Program-made: the position numbers and the translations under genes
Notes under the pieces: generated by a model
The model's input: the letters and a program-made list of their open reading frames with translations, nothing else
What the model was told of the DNA's origin: nothing
Database searches by the model: none
Part shown: positions 26,367 to 34,763 of the stretch, one piece after another
Numbering within the stretch: the stretch's first letter is position 1
Layout: every line of letters begins with the position of its first letter
Source of the DNA: Burkholderiaceae bacterium
GTDB lineage: Bacteria; Pseudomonadota; Gammaproteobacteria; Burkholderiales; Burkholderiaceae_C
Reading direction: 5' to 3'
Assembly (NCBI GenBank): GCA_025458585.1
Contig: JALOSD010000001.1
Coordinates: forward strand, 1 to 60,855
DNA length: 60,855 nucleotides

Positions 26367-27530
26367 TCACAGCGCGCGCAGCACCCATTGCCCGCCGACC
26401 TCGACCAGCTCGCGGTCGCAATCGAATTCCTTCGCCTCGTCCTCGTGCCCGGGCAGGATGCACAGCACGGTCTCGCCGCGGCGGCGCAACTGGCGGATCG
26501 CCTGCCGCAGCCGTTCGTCCTCGCTCCACGGGGCGCGGATCGCCGGCGGCGACGCCTGCCGCGGCGCCAGCGCGGCGAGCGCCTTCAGGTCGAGGCTGAA
26601 GCCGACCGCCGGGCGGTTGCGCCCGAACACGGCGCCGATCTCGTCGTAGCGCCCGCCGCGCACGACGGCGTCGCTCGAGCCGCGCGCGTAGACGGCGAAT
26701 CGCACACCGCTGTAGTACGCGTAGCCGCTCATGTCGCCGAGATCGAAGCCGACGCGCACCTGCGGGTGCGTGCGCCGCAGCCGCTCGGCGAGCCACGCGA
26801 GCTCGTCGAGCGCCGTGCCGATCAGCGCGCGCGCCGGCAGCCGCTCGCGCGCCCGGGTCAGCACCTCGGCGCCGCCGTACAGCGACAGCAGCGCCTCGAG
26901 GCCGGCGCGGTGATCGGCCGGCAGCGGGCTCGCGAGGTCGGCGAGCGCCGCCGCGTCCTTCGCCGCCAGCGCGTCGACGATGGCGGCGAGACGCGCGCCA
27001 TCGACCGGCGCGCCGGCGAGCACGCCGCGCACGATGCGCGCGTCGCCGAGGTCGAGCACCGGCGCCTCGATGCCCGCCGCCGCCAGGCCGTCGAGCGCGA
27101 GCTCGACGACCTCGAGGTCGGCCTCGAGCCCGGCGTGGCCGTAGATCTCGGCGCCGAACTGCAGCGGCTCGCGCGTGGCGTTCATGCCCGAAGGCCGCGT
27201 GTGCAGCACCGGCCCGCAGTAGCACAGACGGGCGACGCCGCGGCGGTTCAGCAGGTGCGCGTCGATGCGCGCGACCTGCGGCGTCGTGTCGGCGCGCACG
27301 CCGAGCGTGCGGCCACTCAACTGGTCGATCAGCTTGAAAGTGCGCAGGTCGAGCGCGTGCCCCGTGCCCGACAGCAGCGACTCGAGATGCTCGAGCAGCG
27401 GCGGCATCACGAGCTCGAAGCCGCATCCGCGGGCGAGGTCGAGCCAGTCGCGCCGCAGGTCCTCGACGCGCCGGGCCTGCGACGGCAGCACATCGGCGAT
27501 GTGCTCGGGAAGCAGCCAGGCTGACGACAT
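26367..27530 (-). CDS. hisZ: ATP phosphoribosyltransferase regulatory subunit HisZ
   Basis: HisZ is a histidyl-tRNA synthetase paralogue that lacks aminoacylation and pairs with short-form HisG to start histidine synthesis. The class II synthetase fold motifs are partly kept: LVMPPLLEHLESL, RTFKLIDQ, LGVRADTTPQVARI and the FGRNRPAVGFSLDLKAL region near the C-terminus. The HisRS anticodon domain is missing, giving 387 residues. The start MSSAWLLPEHIAD is chosen over an upstream frame extension. The genuine hisS lies about 7 kb away on the same strand. A hairpin and a TAGAAT element precede it. Confidence 0.94.
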   Translation of the reverse strand: MSSAWLLPEHIADVLPSQARRVEDLRRDWLDLARGCGFELVMPPLLEHLESLLSGTGHALDLRTFKLIDQLSGRTLGVRADTTPQVARIDAHLLNRRGVARLCYCGPVLHTRPSGMNATREPLQFGAEIYGHAGLEADLEVVELALDGLAAAGIEAPVLDLGDARIVRGVLAGAPVDGARLAAIVDALAAKDAAALADLASPLPADHRAGLEALLSLYGGAEVLTRARERLPARALIGTALDELAWLAERLRRTHPQVRVGFDLGDMSGYAYYSGVRFAVYARGSSDAVVRGGRYDEIGAVFGRNRPAVGFSLDLKALAALAPRQASPPAIRAPWSEDERLRQAIRQLRRRGETVLCILPGHEDEAKEFDCDRELVEVGGQWVLRAL

Positions 27531-27555
27531 GAACGGGCGGGCTGTTAAAACCAGC

Positions 27556-27561
27556 ATTCTA
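27556..27561 (-). promoter_or_regulatory. candidate -10 element for hisZ-purA
   Basis: TAGAAT on the minus strand, about 25 nt upstream of the hisZ ATG and immediately after the intercistronic hairpin. No good -35 is visible 16-18 bp upstream. It could restart transcription of hisZ-purA behind the hfl genes. Confidence 0.35.
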
Positions 27562-27584
27562 CCGGCGCCACCCCCGGGCGCCGG
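27562..27584 (-). terminator. GC hairpin after the DUF2065 gene
   Basis: Perfect 8-bp stem (CCGGCGCC / GGCGCCGG) with a 7-nt loop, between the DUF2065 gene stop and hisZ. No T tract directly follows, but GGTTTT occurs some 10 nt beyond. It may end or weaken hfl transcription before hisZ. Confidence 0.42.
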
Positions 27585-27601
27585 ACCGTCGTCAACGCGT
27601 C

Positions 27602-27790
27602 TCAGCGCAGGAAGAGCAACGCGAGCACGGCGCCCGCGAGCATGCTCGCGAGACCGATGAAGCGGATCTGGCCGTCGCTGAGCTGCAGCGCGCGCTCGAA
27701 CATCTGCCGCCAGGCCGTGGGGCTGAGGAACGGCAACAACCCTTCGAAGACGAGCATCAGCGCCAGCGCGCCGATGAGGACGTCGCCCAT
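27602..27790 (-). CDS. small DUF2065 family membrane protein
   Basis: A 62-residue protein with two membrane helices (about residues 2-20 and 42-61) joined by a basic/polar linker containing PTAWRQMFE. This is the look of DUF2065, a tiny inner-membrane protein regularly found between hflC and hisZ/purA. Function is unknown. It starts 15 nt after the hflC stop and probably shares its transcript. Confidence 0.85.
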   Translation of the reverse strand: MGDVLIGALALMLVFEGLLPFLSPTAWRQMFERALQLSDGQIRFIGLASMLAGAVLALLFLR

Positions 27791-27805
27791 CGGCTGCCGA
27801 CGCGC

Positions 27806-28684
27806 TCAGCGCGGCGCCGCCTGCGGCCCGCGCATGACGCGGAAGAAGTCGCCGGTGGTGTCAAGCACCATCACGTCGTTCTTGTTCTGGAAGCTCGCTC
27901 GGTAGGCCTCAAGGCTGCGGTAGAACTGCGCAAACTGAGGGTCGCGGCCGAACGCCTCCGCATACAGCGCCGACGCGCGCGCGTCGCCCTCGCCCTTGAT
28001 CTTCTGCGCGTCGCGGAACGCCTCGGCGAGGATGATCTCGCGCTGGCGGTCGGCGTCGGCTCGGATCTTCTCGCCCTCCGCGGAGCCGGTCGAGCGCAGC
28101 TCGTTGGCCACGCGCTTGCGCTCCGACTCCATACGCCGGTAGACGGCGTCGGTGATGTCGGCGACGAAGTCGACGCGCTTGACGCGCACATCGACGATCT
28201 CGACGCCGAAGTTCTGCGAGACCTCCGTCAGGCGATCGCGCACGCCCTGCATCACGCGTTCGCGGTCGGTGGCGAGCACGCCGGTCACCGTCTGGCGCGT
28301 GATCTCCTCGTTGAATGCGGCCTGCACCACGGGGGTCAGGCGCACGTCGAGGTTGCGCATGTCGGCGCCGCTGTTGCGGATGAACTGGCGCGGGTCGCTG
28401 ATGCGCCACTTGACCATCCAGTCGACGAGCACGCTCTTCTTCTCGGCGGTGAAGATCGGCCGCGGGTCGGTGTTGTCGAGCGTCTGGATGCGCTTGTCGA
28501 GAAAGACGACGTTCTGGAACGGCGGCGGCAGCTTCCAGTTCAGCCCCGGTTCGGTGATCACGGTCCTGATCTCGCCGAGCGCGAAGACGGCGGCGATCTG
28601 GCGCTGGTCGACGACGAACAGCGTCGACGACAGCAGCATCAGCAGGGCCAGCAGGCCACCGACGAAGAGTCCGATTCGGTTCAT
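27806..28684 (-). CDS. hflC: HflC, subunit of the HflKC complex
   Basis: HflC and HflK form a large membrane assembly around FtsH that modulates its proteolysis. The protein has an N-terminal membrane helix (about residues 5-25) followed by an SPFH/band-7 domain (VVDQRQIAAVFALGEI onward) and a coiled coil rich in Glu, Ala and Arg. The family motif ADRQREIILAEAFRDAQKIK is visible. Length 292 aa is normal. It follows hflK after 21 nt. Confidence 0.96.
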   Translation of the reverse strand: MNRIGLFVGGLLALLMLLSSTLFVVDQRQIAAVFALGEIRTVITEPGLNWKLPPPFQNVVFLDKRIQTLDNTDPRPIFTAEKKSVLVDWMVKWRISDPRQFIRNSGADMRNLDVRLTPVVQAAFNEEITRQTVTGVLATDRERVMQGVRDRLTEVSQNFGVEIVDVRVKRVDFVADITDAVYRRMESERKRVANELRSTGSAEGEKIRADADRQREIILAEAFRDAQKIKGEGDARASALYAEAFGRDPQFAQFYRSLEAYRASFQNKNDVMVLDTTGDFFRVMRGPQAAPR

Positions 28685-28705
28685 GGCGGGTTGTCCTTCG
28701 CGGGG

Positions 28706-30052
28706 TCAGCGCACGTCGCGCTCGCGGCTGCGCTGGTCGCCGCGCGTGCGCGCGTCGAGCGTGACGGCCGCTGCGCCGGCGGCCGGCGTCGGCACGTCAG
28801 TGCGCGGCGCCGCCGCCGGTGCCGTCCCGCTCTGGCGCAGCAGCTGCTCGAGCGGCATGTAGAGGAAGTTCGAGCTGCCGCGGCTGTCGACGAGCACCTT
28901 GCTGACGTTGCCGTAGACCTCCTGCATCGTCTCGAGGAACAAGCGGTCACGCGTCACCCCGGGGGCACGCTGGTACTCGGCGAGCACCGAGCGGAAGCGC
29001 TGCGCGTCGCCCTCGGCGGTGGCGATGATGCGCGCCCGGTAGCCCTCGGCCTCCTCGCGCAGACGCGCGGCCGTGCCTTGCGCGCGCGGGAGCACCTCGC
29101 TCGCGTAGGCCTCGCCTTCGTTGCGGAAGCGGTCGCGGTCGGCGCCGGCGCGTACCGCGTCGTTGAACGCCGCCTGCACCTGCTCGGGCACCTGCACGTT
29201 CTGGATGTTGACGTTGGTGACCAAGATGCCGGCGTTCAGGCGGTCGAGCTGGTTCTGGACCGAGCGCACGAGGTCGGCGGCGATGGCGTCGCGCGCCGCG
29301 TAGAGCACCGAGTCGACCTGGCTGCGGCCGACGATCTCGCGCACCGCCGACTCGCTGGCCATCACCACGGCCTCGTCGGGGTTGCGGTTCTCGAACAGAT
29401 AGGCGCGCGAGTCGCTCAGCCGGTACTGCACGGTAAAGCGGATGTCGACGATGTTCTCGTCCTGCGTCAGCATCGACGAGTCGCGCAGCCCGGTGGCCTG
29501 CGTGACCGTGTTGCGGCCGATGTCGACCGAGCGCAGCTGCGTGAACGGCACCGTCTCGTGCGCCTGGAACGGGTACGGCAGCCGCCACTGGATGCCGGCG
29601 TCGACAGTGGCGCTGTAGCGACCGAACGTCGTGACGACGGCCTGCTGGCCTTCCTGCACGATGTACACGCCGCTGCCGAGCCAGATCAGCGCGACGACGC
29701 CGGAGATCAGGCCGATGCCGATGCCCGCGCTCTTCATGTCGGGCGGCTGGAACGACGGCCCGCCGCCGCCACCGCCGCCGCCGTCACCGCCGCCATCGAG
29801 ACGGCGCGGCCCCTTCTTGTTGCCGAACAGGTTCGACAGCTTGCCGTTGAAGTCCTTCCATAGCTCGTCGAGGTCGGGCGGACCGTCCTTGCGACCGCTG
29901 TTCAGCGTGAGGCCGTCACCCGCGGGCGAGGTCGTACGGCCGCGCGCGCCTCGGGGCAGCGCGCGCAGCAGCGCGAGCGCGGCCGACGCCGTCGCGCGCA
30001 GGCGGGCACCCAAGGGCGCGGAAACGACGTCGGGAAACGATCGGATGGTCAT
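28706..30052 (-). CDS. hflK: HflK, subunit of the HflKC complex
   Basis: Partner of HflC. Its sequence has a cytoplasmic N-terminus containing GPPDLDELWKDFNGKL, a Gly-rich linker (GGGDGGGGGGGG, about residues 86-98), a membrane helix (about 110-130) and the SPFH domain starting VQEGQQAVVTTFGRY. A coiled coil and a Pro/Ala tail follow. The ATG at 30052 overlaps the hflX stop as ATGA. The Arg/Ala-rich first 45 residues are longer than in many homologues, so a later start is conceivable, but no other start has a better ribosome site. Confidence 0.94.
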   Translation of the reverse strand: MTIRSFPDVVSAPLGARLRATASAALALLRALPRGARGRTTSPAGDGLTLNSGRKDGPPDLDELWKDFNGKLSNLFGNKKGPRRLDGGGDGGGGGGGGPSFQPPDMKSAGIGIGLISGVVALIWLGSGVYIVQEGQQAVVTTFGRYSATVDAGIQWRLPYPFQAHETVPFTQLRSVDIGRNTVTQATGLRDSSMLTQDENIVDIRFTVQYRLSDSRAYLFENRNPDEAVVMASESAVREIVGRSQVDSVLYAARDAIAADLVRSVQNQLDRLNAGILVTNVNIQNVQVPEQVQAAFNDAVRAGADRDRFRNEGEAYASEVLPRAQGTAARLREEAEGYRARIIATAEGDAQRFRSVLAEYQRAPGVTRDRLFLETMQEVYGNVSKVLVDSRGSSNFLYMPLEQLLRQSGTAPAAAPRTDVPTPAAGAAAVTLDARTRGDQRSRERDVR

Positions 30053-31254
30053 GCCTGCAACGAACGGCTGGGTTGGGGAGCTGCCGGCGGCAGCCAGTCG
30101 GGAGCGGACTCGATGGCCGCGCGCGCCAGCGCCTCGCGCAGCTCGGCGAGGCCGGTGCCGTCGAGCGCACTGACGAACACGCGCGGGGTACGCCGGCCAC
30201 CGTCACGTTCGACAGTGTCGACGAGGGCGCGCGGGCGCTGGCCGGGCTCGAGGGCGTCGACCTTGTTGAAGACGAGGATCTGGGGCACGTCCTGCGCCCC
30301 GATCTCGGCGAGCACGCGTTCGACCTCGTGCTGCTGCTCGTCGCGCGTCGGGCTGGCCGCGTCGACGACGTGCAGCAGCAGGTCGGCGTCGACCGCCTCT
30401 TGCAGCGTCGCCTGGAACGCCTCGACGAGCTTGTGCGGCAGGTCGCGGATGAAGCCGACCGTGTCGGCGAGCGACACCGTGCGCCCGCCGACACCGTCTA
30501 GCGCGGGCAGGTACAGCGCGCGCACCGTCGGGTCGAGCGTCGCGAACAGCTGGTCGGCGGCGTAGGTGCGCGCCTTCGTCAGCGCGTTGAACAGCGTCGA
30601 CTTGCCGGCGTTGGTGTAGCCGACGAGCGCGATGCGGAACGTGCCGCTGCGCTCGCGCGCGCGACGCTGCGTCTGCCGCTGGCGCTTGACGCGGTCGAGC
30701 CGCGTCTTCACGCTGCGGATGCGCTCGCCGATCATGCGGCGGTCGAGCTCGATCTGCGTCTCGCCCGGGCCGCCGCGCGTGCCGATGCCGCCCTGCTGGC
30801 GCTCGAGGTGGCTCCAGCGGCGCACGAGACGCGTCGACAGGTACTGCAGCCGCGCGAGCTCGACCTGCAGCTTGCCCTCGTGGCTCTTCGCGCGCTCGGC
30901 GAAGATCTCGAGGATCAGCGCCGTGCGGTCGGACACCGGCACGCCGAGGTGGCGCTCGAGGTTGCGCTGCTGCACCGGGCTCAGCGCCTGGTCGAAGATC
31001 ACGCCCTGCGCGTCGTGCTCCTGCACGATGGCCTTGATCTCGTCGGCCTTGCCGCTGCCGACGAACAGCGCCGCGTCGGGTGCCTTGCGGCGCGCGAACA
31101 CGCGCGCGACGACGTCGTCGCCGGCCGACTCGGCGAGCTGTGCCAGCTCGTCGAGCGTCGGATCGAACGACGAGCCGGGACCGAGATCGACGCCGACGAT
31201 CACGGCACGCGCGACCATGCCGTCGCGCCGCGCGCCAGGCTGGACCTCAGGCAT
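30049..31254 (-). CDS. hflX: ribosome-associated GTPase HflX
   Basis: HflX is an OBG-HflX GTPase that splits stalled ribosomes under stress. The N-terminal HflX domain carries VGSGKADEI and FDQALSPVQQRNLE, then the long RGGPGETQIELDRR linker. The G domain has GYTNAGKSTLFNALT (G1), DTVGFIRDLPHKLVEAFQ (G3) and NKVD (G4). The ATG at 31254 is used, with another ATG at 31218 and a TTG at 31287; none has a clear ribosome site. It lies between hfq and hflK, the classic hfq-hflX-hflK-hflC order. Confidence 0.95.
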   Translation of the reverse strand: MPEVQPGARRDGMVARAVIVGVDLGPGSSFDPTLDELAQLAESAGDDVVARVFARRKAPDAALFVGSGKADEIKAIVQEHDAQGVIFDQALSPVQQRNLERHLGVPVSDRTALILEIFAERAKSHEGKLQVELARLQYLSTRLVRRWSHLERQQGGIGTRGGPGETQIELDRRMIGERIRSVKTRLDRVKRQRQTQRRARERSGTFRIALVGYTNAGKSTLFNALTKARTYAADQLFATLDPTVRALYLPALDGVGGRTVSLADTVGFIRDLPHKLVEAFQATLQEAVDADLLLHVVDAASPTRDEQQHEVERVLAEIGAQDVPQILVFNKVDALEPGQRPRALVDTVERDGGRRTPRVFVSALDGTGLAELREALARAAIESAPDWLPPAAPQPSRSLQA

Positions 31255-31292
31255 CGAGGAACGGGAAGTGGAAGTCGAAGCGGCCAATGAGC

Positions 31293-31535
31293 TCAGGATC
31301 CCTCCCCGGGCTCCTGCGTGTGGAAGTTCACCGCCCGCCCGGGCACGACGGTGGAGATCGCGTGCTTGTAGACCATCTGCGTGACGGTGTTGCGCAGCAG
31401 GACCACGTACTGGTCGAACGACTCGATGTGGCCCTGCAACTTGATGCCGTTGACGAGGTAGATCGACACCGGCACGTGTTCCTTGCGCAGGAGGTTCAGG
31501 AACGGGTCTTGTAGTAGCTGCCCTTTGTTGCTCAC
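31293..31535 (-). CDS. hfq: RNA chaperone Hfq
   Basis: Hfq is the hexameric Sm-like chaperone for small RNAs. The GTG start at 31535 has GGAG 8 nt upstream and begins MSNKGQLLQDPFLNLLRKEHVPV, the family's usual opening. Sm1 (VYLVNGIKLQGHIESFDQ-like) and Sm2 (QMVYKHAISTVVP) are present. The 80 residues include a short Glu/Gly tail. It lies between der and hflX. The frame extends a little upstream but without a better start. Confidence 0.97.
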   Translation of the reverse strand: MSNKGQLLQDPFLNLLRKEHVPVSIYLVNGIKLQGHIESFDQYVVLLRNTVTQMVYKHAISTVVPGRAVNFHTQEPGEGS

Positions 31536-31622
31536 GATATGCTCCGTGTCGAAGGTCGATCTGCGGGACGTTAACACAGGCCTCCCGTCGGGCGTGGCCG
31601 GCCGACGCTTACCCGCGCACCC

Positions 31623-32963
31623 TTAAGTGCCGCGATCCACGAAAGGGTTCCGCGACGAGCGCAGCTCGATGCGCAGCGGCGTGCCGACGAGCTTGAAATG
31701 CTCGCGGAACCGGCCCTCGAGGTAGCGCTTGTAGGCGTCGGTGACGTGGTCGAGCGAGTTGCCGTGGATGACGACGATCGGCGGGTTCATGCCGCCCTGG
31801 TGCGCATAGCGCAGCTTCGGCCGGGTCGCGCCCGCGCGTTTGGGCGCCTGGTGCTCGACCGCCTCGTGCAGCACGCGCGTGAGCACCGGCGTGGGCAGCT
31901 TGGCCGTGGCCGACGCGTATGCCGCGCCGATCGCCTTCCACAGCGGCGCGAGTCCCTGGCGCTTCAGTGCCGAGATGTGCAGCCGCGGCGCGAACTTCAG
32001 GAACGCCAGGCGCTGCTCGATCGAGCGCTCGAGCTGCTCGCGCTGGTAGGCGTCGACGGCGTCCCACTTGTTGACCGCGACCACGGCGGCGCGGCCCGCC
32101 TCGGCGACGTAGCCGGCGATGTGCGCGTCCTGGTCGCCGACGCCCTGCGTCGCGTCGAGCAGCAGCACGACGACGTGCGCGTCGGCGATCGCCTGCAGCG
32201 TCTTGACGACCGAGAACTTCTCGACCGCCTCGAACACGCGCCCCTTGCGGCGCAGCCCGGCGGTGTCGACGAGCTCGAAGCGCCGCCCGCCGCGCTCGAG
32301 CGGCACGCGGATCGCGTCGCGCGTCGTACCCGGCTGGTCGTAGGCCACGAGCCGCTCCTCGCCGAGCCAGGCGTTGATCAGCGTGCTCTTGCCGACGTTC
32401 GGCCGCCCCGCCACGGCGAGGCGGATCGGCGCGTCCGCGGCAGGCTCGCCCTCGTCCGCCTCGTCGACAGGCGGCAGGTCGTCGAGCACCGCGTCCATCA
32501 GACTGCGGATGCCCTGGCCGTGCGCCGCCGAGACCGGGTGCGGCTCGCCGATGCCGAGTTCGTGGAATTCGGCCAGCCGCGCCGACTCCGTCATGCCCTC
32601 GGCCTTGTTGACCGCCAGGTGCACCCGCTTGCCGCACTCGCGCAGGTAGCGCGCGATGTCGTGGTCCTGCGCCGACAGGCCCGCGCGCGCGTCGACGACG
32701 AAGACCACCGCGTCGGCCTCGGCCACCGCCTGCCGCGTCTGCTGCGCCATCGCGGCGACGATGCCGGTGGGCTTCTCGGGCTCGAAGCCGCCGGTGTCGA
32801 CGACGATGATCTCGCGAGCGCCGACGCGCGCGTCACCGTAGTGGCGGTCGCGCGTCAGCCCGGGAACGTCGGCGACGATCGCGTCGCGGCTCTTCGTCAG
32901 CCGGTTGAAAAGCGTCGACTTGCCGACGTTGGTGCGGCCGACGAGGGCGACGACCGGCTTCAT
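31623..32963 (-). CDS. der: ribosome biogenesis GTPase Der (EngA)
   Basis: Der is the double-GTPase that matures the 50S subunit. Two complete G domains are visible, each with its own P-loop: GRTNVGKSTLFNRL (residue 8 on) and GRPNVGKSTLIN (about residue 190 on), each with DTGG/DTAG and NKxD. The C-terminal KH-like domain with PPIVVIHGNSLDHVTDAYKRYLE is intact. The ATG at 32963 begins MKPVVALVGRT. Length 446 aa is normal. It lies 10 nt after the bamB stop. Confidence 0.97.
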   Translation of the reverse strand: MKPVVALVGRTNVGKSTLFNRLTKSRDAIVADVPGLTRDRHYGDARVGAREIIVVDTGGFEPEKPTGIVAAMAQQTRQAVAEADAVVFVVDARAGLSAQDHDIARYLRECGKRVHLAVNKAEGMTESARLAEFHELGIGEPHPVSAAHGQGIRSLMDAVLDDLPPVDEADEGEPAADAPIRLAVAGRPNVGKSTLINAWLGEERLVAYDQPGTTRDAIRVPLERGGRRFELVDTAGLRRKGRVFEAVEKFSVVKTLQAIADAHVVVLLLDATQGVGDQDAHIAGYVAEAGRAAVVAVNKWDAVDAYQREQLERSIEQRLAFLKFAPRLHISALKRQGLAPLWKAIGAAYASATAKLPTPVLTRVLHEAVEHQAPKRAGATRPKLRYAHQGGMNPPIVVIHGNSLDHVTDAYKRYLEGRFREHFKLVGTPLRIELRSSRNPFVDRGT

Positions 32964-32973
32964 CGAGGCGAGC

Positions 32974-34089
32974 TCACACCGGGCGGAACGCGAACAGGCC
33001 GCCACGCCGGGTCACGACGAGCACGGTGCTGCGCGCCAGTACCGGCGTGCCGACGACGGCCGAGCCGTCGGTGGCCAGCCGCAGCAGCGGCTGGCCGGTG
33101 TCGGCGGCGAGCCAGTGCACCTGGCCCTCGACGTCGCCGAAGACGACCGTCGGCCCGACGGCGAGCGCGCCGCTCAGGCCGCGGTAGAGGAAGCTCTCGT
33201 TCGTCCACAGGATCTCGCCGCTGCCGGTGCGCCACGCGGTGATGCGGTCGCTGCCGTCGGCACCGAACAGCCGCTCGGCGTCGCCGCCGATCGCCTGCGT
33301 GCCGCCGACGGCGCGGCTCCACACGGGCGACGTTCGCTCGAGGTCGATGCAGCCGACCGCCTGCTGGAACGCGCGCGCGCACAGCGTGTTGCCCAGGCGC
33401 AGCGGTGGCCCGACGAGGTCGGCCAGGCGCTCGACCTCGTTCGTGCCGCGCGGCGCGGCGATCGGCACCTCCCAGCGCACGGTGCCGCGCAGCGGGTCGA
33501 CCGCGGCCAGCCTCGGCCCCTGGCCGACGAGCAGCAGGTTGCGGTACGGGTGCAGCACGCCCGCCTGCGCGAGCGTCAGCGCGTCGCTCTGGCGCCGCAG
33601 CTCCCACAGCCGCCGACCGTCGACGGCGTCGAACGCATGCACGGCCCGGTCGACCGCGAGCACGAAGACGCGCTCGCCCGCGACCAGCGGCGCGCTCGAG
33701 ACGCGCGCCGGCAGGCGTCGCCGCCACTTGACCTGCCCGTCCTCGAGCGTGACGAGCTCGTTGTCGCGCGTGACGACGGCGACGAAGCGCCCGTCGGTGC
33801 CGACGCCGGCGACGATCGGCGCGCCGGCGCTGGCGCGCCAGGCGACGCGGCCGTCCTCGGCCTCGAGGCCGAGCAGCGTGCCGTCGCCGCCGGCGACGAC
33901 GAAACGCTCGCCCTGCACGGCCACGACGAGCGGGAACGGCACGCCGTCGACGCGCTGCGACCACACCTGGCGCCCGGCGATCGCCGGCTTCAGCGGCTCG
34001 AGCGGCGTCGGCTTCGGCCGCGAGCCCGAACAGCCCGCCAGCAGCACCAGCGCGGCCAGCGCGGCGCCGAGCGCGCGCCACACGGTCAT
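32974..34089 (-). CDS. bamB: outer membrane protein assembly lipoprotein BamB
   Basis: BamB is the beta-propeller lipoprotein subunit of the BAM complex. It starts at ATG 34089, overlapping the yfgM stop as ATGA, with a lipoprotein signal ending LVLLAGC (lipobox). PQQ-like repeat blades follow with motifs such as GDGTLLGLEAEDGRVAWRAS and GGLFAFRPV at the end. Length 371 aa fits the family. Together with bamA and bamD elsewhere in this window, three BAM genes lie within 35 kb. Confidence 0.95.
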   Translation of the reverse strand: MTVWRALGAALAALVLLAGCSGSRPKPTPLEPLKPAIAGRQVWSQRVDGVPFPLVVAVQGERFVVAGGDGTLLGLEAEDGRVAWRASAGAPIVAGVGTDGRFVAVVTRDNELVTLEDGQVKWRRRLPARVSSAPLVAGERVFVLAVDRAVHAFDAVDGRRLWELRRQSDALTLAQAGVLHPYRNLLLVGQGPRLAAVDPLRGTVRWEVPIAAPRGTNEVERLADLVGPPLRLGNTLCARAFQQAVGCIDLERTSPVWSRAVGGTQAIGGDAERLFGADGSDRITAWRTGSGEILWTNESFLYRGLSGALAVGPTVVFGDVEGQVHWLAADTGQPLLRLATDGSAVVGTPVLARSTVLVVTRRGGLFAFRPV

Positions 34090-34751
34090 CGCGCGGCCCC
34101 GGCGGCGGGCTCGGGCGCAGCGCCGAGCGCGGTCAGCTTGGCGTCGATCAGCCGGCGGTACTCGACCGTCGCGTCCAACGCCTTCCACGCCGCCTGGTAG
34201 GCCGCCTTCGCGGCGTCGCGGTCGCCCTTGGCCATCAGCGCGTCGCCGCGGCGGTCGGCGACCAGCGCCGCGAACGGCTCGCTCTTGACGGCGTCGAGCT
34301 GCTTGAGGGCCTCGTCGGGCTGGCCGAGGTCGAGCAGCACGCCAGCCAGGCGCAGGCGCGCGATGTCGCGGTACTCGGTCTCGGTCGCGTTGTCGGCGAC
34401 CCAGGCGAGCGACGCGCGCGCCGCGTCGCCCTGCTGCCGCTCGAGCTGCACGCGCGCGGCGAGCAACCCGCCCTTCTGGGCATACGCGGTGCGCGGGTAG
34501 CTCGACTTCAGGTCGCCGAAAACGCGCGCGGTGCGCTCGAGGTCGCCGGCGCCGGCGGCGCGCTCGAGCTCGTCGTACATCGCGCTCGCCTTCAGCCCCT
34601 GTTCACGCTGGTACCAGTTCCAGCCGTTCCACGCCGCGTACGCCCCCAGCACGAGCACGAGCCCCCAGGTGATCAGGTTGCCCCAGCGGTTCCAGAACGC
34701 CTTCAGGGCGTCGATCTGCTCCTGCTCCTGCAGGTCGAGTTGGGTGGCCAT
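34086..34751 (-). CDS. YfgM-type tetratricopeptide protein (SecYEG ancillary subunit)
   Basis: A 221-residue inner-membrane-anchored protein. One membrane helix (about residues 28-45, ITWGLVLVLGAYAAWNGW) is followed by periplasmic tetratricopeptide-like repeats. In E. coli YfgM binds SecYEG and PpiD and aids protein translocation; here it sits next to bamB, hisS and der as in many Proteobacteria. Role by homology only. Starts 12 nt after hisS. Confidence 0.9.
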   Translation of the reverse strand: MATQLDLQEQEQIDALKAFWNRWGNLITWGLVLVLGAYAAWNGWNWYQREQGLKASAMYDELERAAGAGDLERTARVFGDLKSSYPRTAYAQKGGLLAARVQLERQQGDAARASLAWVADNATETEYRDIARLRLAGVLLDLGQPDEALKQLDAVKSEPFAALVADRRGDALMAKGDRDAAKAAYQAAWKALDATVEYRRLIDAKLTALGAAPEPAAGAAR

Positions 34752-34763
34752 CGGTCGTCGCGG

